Assembly (NCBI GenBank): GCA_022702705.1
Contig: CM040424.1
Span: 77,689,452 to 77,753,451 of the forward strand
DNA length: 64,000 nucleotides
Direction: 5' to 3'
Source: Papilionanthe hookeriana x Papilionanthe teres
Lineage: Eukaryota; Streptophyta; Magnoliopsida; Asparagales; Orchidaceae
A program made the position numbers and the translations under genes. Positions 56,750 to 64,000 of this stretch are shown here, piece by piece; the stretch's first letter is position 1; every line of letters begins with the position of its first letter. The notes beneath the pieces are model-generated. The model was not told the DNA's origin. It was given only the letters and a program-made list of their open reading frames with translations, and did not search any database.

Positions 56750-57300
56750 AATTTTGCCCAACAAACATAACATCCATGATACCAACAGTGAATCGGGATT
56801 CGGTATCACATTTAATATCACAGTTAATATCACAGGATTCAATAGTGAATCAGGGATTCAAGATTATAACAAACATAGCATCCATGAGACCAATAGTGAA
56901 TCAGGGATTCAGGATTCAAAATACATCTTCTGCAAGTCATGCAACCATGATACCAATTGCATGCATACCAATTACCACCTAATTCTTTGTCATTTTTCAA
57001 ATGTAGTAAAGATCTATAATAACATCCAAACAAGAGGGACTATACGAGACGATAAACAAAGCCATATATAAAGGCGATAAACATGATAGACATATTATAT
57101 ATTTTGTTATCTCGAAAATGGTTGCGAAACAGATGTTGCCTTCCAATTTTAAGATTAACGATAATCACTTAGACAACTTTAAATACTCTTATCTTAAAAT
57201 GGTTTCAAACTTATGTTGCCTTCCAAAATTAAGATTAAGAATAATCATCTTATGCAACTTTAAATATTATTAAGGCACTAAACTTGTGTTGCACCTGCTT
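56750..57300. repeat. Two sets of short tandem repeats
   Basis: 56758-56935: 'ACAAACATARCATCCATGA' with 'CCAAYAGTGAATCRGGATTC' occurs twice, plus shorter copies. 57120-57290: two roughly 85-bp units with 'TGTTGCCTTCCAA' and 'AAGATTAA' and 'CAACTTTAAATA'. ORFs here are repeat readings. Confidence 0.75.
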
Positions 57301-57780
57301 CATAAATTAAGAAAATGAATGCATTCAAATCAGAAAAAACATCTTCCAATGCATCTTCCTCATGCCATACATAAGATTCTTGATTTTGGAGCTTAAAAAA
57401 AACAACAAAGCACCTCCATGAATAAAATTCAGCAATTTCCATAACCAGCAAAAATAAAGTTCAGCAATGAAGTCTAGCAAAAATAAAGTTCAGCCTGCAT
57501 GAATGTAAAAACATATACAAGCCTTTAACAATTAGGCATAATGTTTATCAATAAAGTATCACTTAGAAGAATCTCATTAAGAAAGCATATCTGAAGGTGT
57601 TCCTCTTCTATCAATTTACTCGGGTAAAGTCACCTGAAGGTGATCCTCTTCCATTAATTCTTGCTGGCACAAAAGATATTTAAACAATAAGTGAAAAGAA
57701 CATTACAAGAAAAGGTGCACATAAGCTAACAACTAATTCTTGAGAGAAATTACCAATGGAGTTTTAAAATTAGTCGTGGA
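57301..57780. other. Spacer
   Basis: No gene. 'AGCAAAAATAAAGTTCAGC' is repeated near 57446 and 57476, and 'CTGAAGGTGWTCCTCTTC' near 57590 and 57631. Confidence 0.5.
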
Positions 57781-57784
57781 AGAT

Positions 57785-59700
57785 CTAATCCAACTGGATG
57801 AGCATATTAAGGCGTTCGCGAGTTTTTGTCGATAGTGAACTTCGTAATCATTAAGAACTCTTCCCACCGTCTTAAATGCTTGACTCTAAAAGCAGCTTGT
57901 TGTAATGGAATTGACAATATATCCGAGTCATTTTAGACGACGAGGATACTTGCAGTGTTCGACTTCCACCACTCGAGAATATCAAATGTTTCATTATTAG
58001 ACGAATAAAGACACCTACTCGAGATAGACTTGTAGATACGATTTTGTTGGTTGAATTGAGCCAGGATGTAACAACAAAATCGGTAAAATGCAACATGCAA
58101 TCAAAACTTTCTAAAGTACCATAATCACTTGACAACTTTGATTAACCATTGTCACTTTTACCACTTGGAACTAGCAACATCACTCGCATAACTATTGTAA
58201 ACTTCCCATAGAACATCTTCAAGTTGTTGAATTTTAGTGTCTTATTCAAGAGATGTGTATATATTGGAGAAACTAAACTTAATGAATTTTATTTTCAAGC
58301 GAGGGTCCAAAACAGTTGCGACAGACATTAAAAGATTGCACTCACCTCATTATTTATCAAATTTACCTCTCATGGCAAGAGCCATGTTTATGTTAAATTC
58401 ATCAGAAGAGGTCGATTCATCTAGCAATAATTTTTTTATATGCATTACAGCGAGGTAGAAAAATATTTGAAGTTGGGTAGGCGAACACAGAAATCATTTT
58501 TGTTACATTATTAAAAACGAGAAAGAAATTTTCGATTTATCATTTTTATACGATCTAAATCCGAAGACAACCGACTAAAATTGTTATCTCGATTTGTAAA
58601 GTGAGGGAACGCGCTCCGAAAAATAAGAGCGGTTGATCATAAAAGAATGTTGAGTTCCATCTTGTTGGAACATCGATGCACAAACTCTTTGTTGTTGATA
58701 TCCATAATTGTTTGGATATCTCGACGAACTTATGTTAACTTCTTTGATGACTTCTTTATATACTTGATAAGCCTCTACTAATATTATAAATGATGTTACG
58801 AATCTCTTTTAAGCGAACTCGAACCATAATATTTAAAATAGGAGCACAACAACGAACATGTAAGAAATGCCCCTTAAAATGTAGTTTCTCTCTTGCCATA
58901 AAATTTGATTAGAGCAAAGCGCGACGAACATAATTATTACTAGCATTGTTCTAAAGTGATTGTAGATACTTTGTCATGTATCTTACAATCTAACAAGCAT
59001 TGACAAATGACACCACAAATGAATGTACTCGAGCATGAGGTGGATCTAGTTCGATGAAATTAATGATTCGTTTTTAATCTTCGAAGATTGATCAATGTAG
59101 TGAACGAGTTATGCACATATATTCAGATAGTTTGATTGGAAGTCCAACAATCGGAGGTTAATGAAAACATGTGAATATCCACTAAATTATTTTTCAACTT
59201 CTCTTTCTTAAACTCATAAATCTTAAGACGATCATTTTTTATTTTATTCGTTGAACTTTTTTCATAATTCGGGTTCGAAGATTTCGATAGAATGTTAAAC
59301 CATATATATTCAACAATACTAAACGGATACTCATGCACTTATAATCATTTTAGAAATTACTCTCTAACTTTATGATGATCGTAGCTTTTTGAATCATGAA
59401 ATACGGTGATTTCGACATCTCTGACAACGATATCTAGTGGCATAAAATTTAGCGTTTTTTTGCTTTTTTTTCGAATCGATGGCTTGCTTACTTTTCGCTT
59501 TGATTTGCCACATTCCCTAACATGACGTAGAAGTTGAGAAGTAGTTCCCGTTTTTAGATTTCTGAAATTTATAACGTCAACATAGATGCATTGCCAAAAA
59601 GAAGTTGGGACCCCTAATCGAAAATATTGTTTCCATAAAATAATCTCCACTTTCTTGACTTTCTCTTCCTACCCTTCTTAGTTAAAGTTTCTTCACTCTT
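57785..59700 (-). pseudogene. hAT transposase remnant (BED finger to C-terminal dimerisation region)
   Basis: In minus-strand order: BED-type finger 'GTTSQLLRHVRECGKSKRK' (about 59555-59500); hAT N-terminal core 'MHEYPFSIVEYIWF' and 'LTSDCWTSNQ' (59338-59127); 'DVPTRWNSTFFY' (about 58665-58630); and C-terminal hATC wording 'FDILEWWK' and 'DILSIPLQQAAF' with 'RRWEEFL' (about 57990-57850). In the BED finger the second Cys of the first CxxC pair reads Val. Stops and frameshifts throughout. Related to plant DAYSLEEPER/RICESLEEPER-type transposases. Confidence 0.88.
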
Positions 59701-61430
59701 TATTATCAATGACAACTTGAGGTAGTTCTTCTGCCTCTGTGTTTTATAAAGTAAGATCAACATTTTTGTTGCTAGTACGAGCTTCTACTATCATCTTATT
59801 ACTGGATGATTCAGATTGTGAAAGATCTATTTCACACATATTTGCACACTAAATGAAATCAAAATAACGGAATTAACATCACTTTAAATTTGTTATGTTG
59901 AATAGGGTTAAACCCATCAAAGAGGTAAATAAGTATTGCAACATATGTAGAAAGAGAGAGATTGATATGGTAAAAGCACATCATTACAAGCACAACCCAT
60001 ACATCTAAAATTTCACAAGTTATGGGTACTAAATTGAAGCCAACAAACACTATATCAAACACTATATCCAAAATTTCCAAGGACAACAAACACTATATCA
60101 AGCATATTAACCCATTCACCAAAAAAAAAAAACAAAACCAAAAACCTAAAAGCAAGTGCAGCTTGAAGTGTACTGTGAATTTAGTACAGAGATCCATTGA
60201 TGATAAATTATATGCAACATTATCAAAATGCATCACTAAAACACATCACATTTGAATTCTGCAGGTTTGCTGCAACACATAATATTTTGTAGGAGCTAAA
60301 TTGCATTACCAAAACACATAACATTTGAAATATAAATGATTGGTATCATAATGCCCCAACTTCAAAGTGATGCTTTGTTCATGTACCCATAAGAATACAT
60401 TATTGATTTTCATCTCAATTTCCCTCCAAGTTTTAAGAAATGATAATAACAAGCTCATGACATGAATGTCATTATAGAATTTATCATTTGATTTTCATTT
60501 ACATCATGCAAAGATCCCCAAATAGATAAAATTCTTTATTATGTTTATTGCAAAGATCCCCAAACATATTTTAAGTATTCCCTAAGAATACTTAGAATCT
60601 TTGCAATAAAATTCTTTGTTATCTATTGGTATCCATCTAATACCATATAAGCACAACCCAAACATCATCATCAACAACAATGAGATATGAATCATATTTA
60701 ACATGCCCATAAAAATAGAAAGTAAAGAAGAGATGTTATGAGTACTCTTGTCACTTTTGCTCTTAAACAAATTAAGCCCATGCACTCCACAAAGATGCAT
60801 GCCCATAAAAATAGAATAATACATCCAAGTGCATGCACTCCACATAGATGCATGCCCATAAAAAATAACCATATGATATATCTAGCATGCAAATAGAGAG
60901 ATGTCCAAGGTAACCATCCTTTGAGAAATACAGTTGAGTAGGAGAAAGTAAAGAAGATATGAGTTAAGGATTTTTGTCGTTTCTCCTCTCAAACAACACA
61001 TATGACAGATCTAGAACTTTTTTTTAACGACAACAAAGAAATAAAGAATCTAAGGCAAGACATTCAGCTTCAATAAATGCTCTTCCAAAGTTATGCATAA
61101 ATATAACAAGCTATTAGCTATGCATAAAGCCTTAAACCAGAGTACTCAAGCTATTAGCTATGCGTAAAACCATGTATCTGACTATCTGTATGAATAACAG
61201 AAGGTAGCAACAAACGCTGAACTATGCTTAAAGCCTTAAACCATGTATTTGTATGAATCACCGCACAAAAAAAAAATCTAAAGAACACCTAAAGGAAATG
61301 TAAGAAAATGCAAGATTTCTCTGCCAAAACCCTACAAAATACCTAAAGAAATTTAAGAAAAACACCTAAAGAAATTTAAGAAAACTTAAGATAGGAGACG
61401 AACCGAAGATAAATATGAAATATTAGAGAA
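59701..61430. other. Interior of the hAT element upstream of the transposase remnant
   Basis: No recognised coding sequence. Includes local repeats: 'AACACTATATC' three times near 60046-60095, an inverted pair around 'AAGTATTCCCTAAGAATACTT' (60569-60590), and two copies of 'GATGCATGCCCATAAAAA' (60794 and 60848). Confidence 0.5.
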
Positions 61431-61735
61431 AATATACTCAGAGATAACACCTAGTAAAAAGATCGAGCAACCAATGAACCGAGTAAGAAGATCGAGAAAT
61501 GAAGCAAGAAAACTGAAAAATCAAGCCACACTGTAGAATAGAAGTAGATGTTACCACAAGAACACGGACGATAGACCGTAAGCTTCGAGAGATCAGAGAA
61601 GATGAGAAGGGCAGAAGAGGAAACAGGAGAGGTAAGTGCAGCCGAGCACTAGAAGTTTCGAGAGCCATAAGGAGGCGAATGGGAGGGATTGTGACGCGGT
61701 TAGGGTTATTAGATTATTAGAAGTATTATAATTAT
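61431..61735 (-). other. Possible 5' leader exon of the hAT element
   Basis: On the minus strand 'AACCCTAACCGCGTCACAAT' leads into an ATG at 61668 and a C/T-rich stretch, the look of a transcribed 5' leader. The 76-codon ORF has no domain. Its link to the transposase is inferred from position. Confidence 0.35.
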
Positions 61736-62102
61736 ATAACTTATATTTTAATTTTATATAAATATATAATATTTTATATTTAATAAGTAATATTAATATA
61801 TTATAGTAAGATTTAATTTTATAAAATATGCTTATTTATTTTTAAAAAATTTATTTACTTAAAATTCATAATATTTAATTTTATGAATATTTATTATATT
61901 ATTTATTTATTTATTTATTTTCGAGTTAATTCGAGCCGAATATGAGCGAGCAAACAGTTATTTGTGTTCAGCTAGTTTACATTTAGAACTTAAAAATTTA
62001 TTCGTGTTCGGCTCGTTAGGCTTAATGAACGAGCCGAACACGAGCTACTTAACAAGACGGACACGAGTTGTTCGCGAACAACGAGCCAAATTGCCAGCCC
62101 TA
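61736..62102 (-). repeat. hAT terminal and subterminal region
   Basis: On the minus strand it starts 'TAGGGCTGGCAATTTGGCTC' and 'GTTGTTCGCGAACAACTCGT', then repeats 'CGAACACGA'-type words. Matches the termini at 30415 and 38617. The opposite end of this element was not found. Confidence 0.65.
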
Positions 62103-62109
62103 CTTGTAC

Positions 62110-62640
62110 GAGCATTTTCCTCTGGTCCGGTGTAGCCAGATTTGCTAAATGTTGAAAAATACCCTTCTTTGGCCTAGTGTGGTCATGCTTATGTGGTCAT
62201 GCCAAGCCTAAGCGTGACCACACCCGAACATACGTCAGTGTGGTTACGGTAGGCCCAGACGTGATTACGCATGAAAATACCTTGGTGTGGTCACCCCAGC
62301 TCTGGGCTTGACCACGCACAATTGACACACCATCGATCCGTGGCCTGCCTCCAGAGATCAGGCCAAGAATCGACGCACCATTTCTCAGGTGGCGATCCGT
62401 GGATCACTAACCGTCATATTGGTCTCCCCCATTGATAATCCACCTAAACAAATAGCTCCAAAGGTCTCGACCACCGCCTTCCCTGCCTATAAATAAGTGG
62501 TTGACACCCCTTAGCACAACACAGACACACAAACCGAGGACTACACTGCTCCAACAAAAAAGTATGAAGAAGTCTCCGACAAATCTCCTCATCTTTGATC
62601 AGCCTCCTCCTCCTCTCTAATAAACCCTTTTGCTTTTTTT
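62110..62640 (+). repeat. LTR-like block
   Basis: A TATA-like 'CTATAAATAAG' at 62486, followed about 120 bases later by 'CTAATAAACCC' (62619), suggests promoter and polyadenylation parts of an LTR. The upstream 62190-62310 has three diverged 'GTGTGGTCA' or 'GTGACCACAC' words. No matching second LTR. Confidence 0.35.
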
Positions 62641-62699
62641 TGAGTAAATATTTATTTTCTTAAAGTTTATTTAGGTCAGGTTAATTTAATATATCTATA

Positions 62700-63560
62700 T
62701 TAGGCTTGAGTTTGGGTTCGACTCCGGTCGACCTGGACCCAGTCTGACCCAAACCCAAAACCTTATTGAGTTCTAACCCAAATTAGACCTAACCCAAACC
62801 TTAAACCTAACTCAGATCCAATCCAAAGTAAACTTGACCCAAACCCTAAACCTAAGTCAGTTATAACCCAAACCCTAAACCTAAGTCAGGTATAACCCAA
62901 ACCATACCTGACCCAAACCCTACATCTAACTTAGGTTTAACACAAATCAGACCTGACCCAAAACCCTAAGCCTAACTCGGGTCTAATCTAAATCAAACCT
63001 GATCCAAAACCTAAAACCAACTTTGGCCTAACCCAAATCCAACCCCCAAAGCCTAACCTATCCTAGTTCTGACCCAAATAGGGTTGATCCCTAAAGCTAA
63101 ACTCAAACCTAGCTCAAATTTAACCCAACCCAGGTCAGCCCTACTTAACCCGAACAAACCCAAATTAAACATAAGCCAACACGAGTCAACCCAGCTTAAC
63201 CCAGGTCAAACCCAAATCAAACATAAGCCAACCTGGCAAACCAAACCTAAGCTAGCCCAAGTTAAATCCGAATTAAAACTAAACCAACCTTGGTCAACCT
63301 AGCTTAACCTGGGTCAAACTCAAACCAAATCTAAGTCAACCCAAGTCAAACCTAAATCATACCTAAGCCAACCCAGGTCAACCCAAGTCAATTCATGCCA
63401 ACTCAAACCAAACTCAGCTTAACACAAGCTAATTTAGAGCCATGATAAGCCCAAATCAAATATCTTATACCACACCTTGACTCGACCCCGAGCTAACTTA
63501 AGCTGAAAACATAATGTACCATAGCTCAACCCTAGCTCAAGTATAGTCCAACGCTAAATG
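62700..63560. repeat. Degenerate CCCAAACC / AACCCAGGTCAA repeat array
   Basis: About 850 bases of irregular short repeats ('ACCCAAACCCTAAACCTAA', 'CCAACCCAGGTCAACCCAAG'). Both strands are strongly C/A versus G/T skewed. Some units resemble plant telomere CCCTAAA, but they are not in register. The 72-codon ORF at 63084-63302 is a repeat reading. Confidence 0.8.
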
Positions 63561-64000
63561 TTACTTTTTATATTTTTTTTCACGTGTCGCTTCATGCTTT
63601 GTTTTCTTTCATGTGTTATTTCATTTTCAAAAACAAAATAAATAAATAAATAAATAAATACATAAAAGATAAAAACAATGACGAGAACTTTTTAGTTTTC
63701 TCCGCAAACATCAAAAAATCAAAATTCAAATAAAACAAAACTTAAAACATAGAAAACCTTGATTTCTCAACATGACTGACAATTCTAGGAGCCAAACAAG
63801 ACATGAATTAAAATATTGAACTTCAACTAAATATTTAAAACACACCAAGATAAAGAACGAGAACTTAACCTAAATAGACCTCTAACCGAGGGTCATACAC
63901 TTATTCCAGATTAGGTTGAGTATAGAGGTCTAGGTTAGTTTAGGTACCTAGTTGGAGCTAAGAACTAGGACATGCAAAATAGCAACCTACTCTGTGAGAC
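63561..64000. other. Window end, nothing coding
   Basis: AT-rich, with an (AAAT)n tract at 63637-63662 and a small hairpin with 10-base arms (TAGACCTCTA and TAGAGGTCTA, about 63876-63933). Confidence 0.6.

Noticed and set aside
56754..57071. 105-codon ORF with repeated 'NSESG' words
   Set aside because: A direct consequence of short tandem DNA repeats. No conservation evidence.
1..64000. CRISPR array, prophage, operon or other prokaryotic system
   Set aside because: The repeats here have no regular spacers, and the genes are spliced plant genes with plant transposons.

Overview
This window is nuclear DNA of a flowering plant. The evidence is spliced genes with plastid- or membrane-targeted plant products, a eukaryotic tRNA-Val, AT-rich spacers and dense plant transposons (Athila-type Ty3/gypsy, Ty1/copia, L1-type LINE, hAT, PIF/Harbinger-like and other MITEs). 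The SPPL1 protein reads closer to what I recall of grass/monocot copies than eudicot ones, so a monocot with a TE-rich genome is my best guess. The species cannot be named from this sequence alone.

Layout. 1-6.6 kb: decayed Athila-like gypsy element whose 5' LTR is cut by the window edge, followed by its 3' non-coding tail. 7.2-9.2 kb: copia remnant with a 200-bp MITE in its reverse transcriptase. 10.3-11.8 kb, minus strand: first exon of the chloroplast MurE-like ligase (PAP11/MURE); its later exons are not in the window. 12.3-13.2 kb: a 938-bp Harbinger-like element with TTA target duplications and GC-rich cargo. 13.3-19.7 kb: AT-rich repeat debris with a possible SINE. 19.9-28.8 kb, plus strand: complete signal peptide peptidase-like gene (SPPL1) with three coding exons, a 5.9-kb intron and a non-coding 5' exon. 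29.5-33.4 kb: MITEs, tRNA-Val(CAC) on the minus strand, a TRIM-like element and a tandem repeat. 33.6-54.4 kb, plus strand: complete class-3 lipase (plant DAG-lipase-like) gene with five coding exons and about 450 codons. Its introns hold a copia element with both LTRs, a nearly full-length L1 LINE and many MITEs. 54.5-64 kb: MITE, LINE RNase H fragment, tandem repeats, a decayed hAT transposase with one terminus, an LTR-like block and a long degenerate CCCAAACC-type repeat.

How it fits together. The three protein genes are unrelated housekeeping-type genes: plastid gene expression, intramembrane proteolysis and lipid hydrolysis. They form no operon-like system. The dominant biology is transposon load. 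One palindromic MITE family (called family A here) has about 15 recognisable copies, mostly in introns and flanks between 27.8 and 54.8 kb. Three of those copies were later split by other elements: a copia, a LINE and a Harbinger-like MITE. This gives a readable insertion order, while the SPPL1 and lipase reading frames stay intact across splice junctions.

I found no CRISPR, prokaryotic operon or clearly new enzymatic system. The most checkable oddities are a duplicated 3' splice site in SPPL1, a GC-AG intron next to the lipase catalytic Asp, the roughly 150-bp duplication flanking the LINE, and a double-hairpin foldback element at 29.5 kb.
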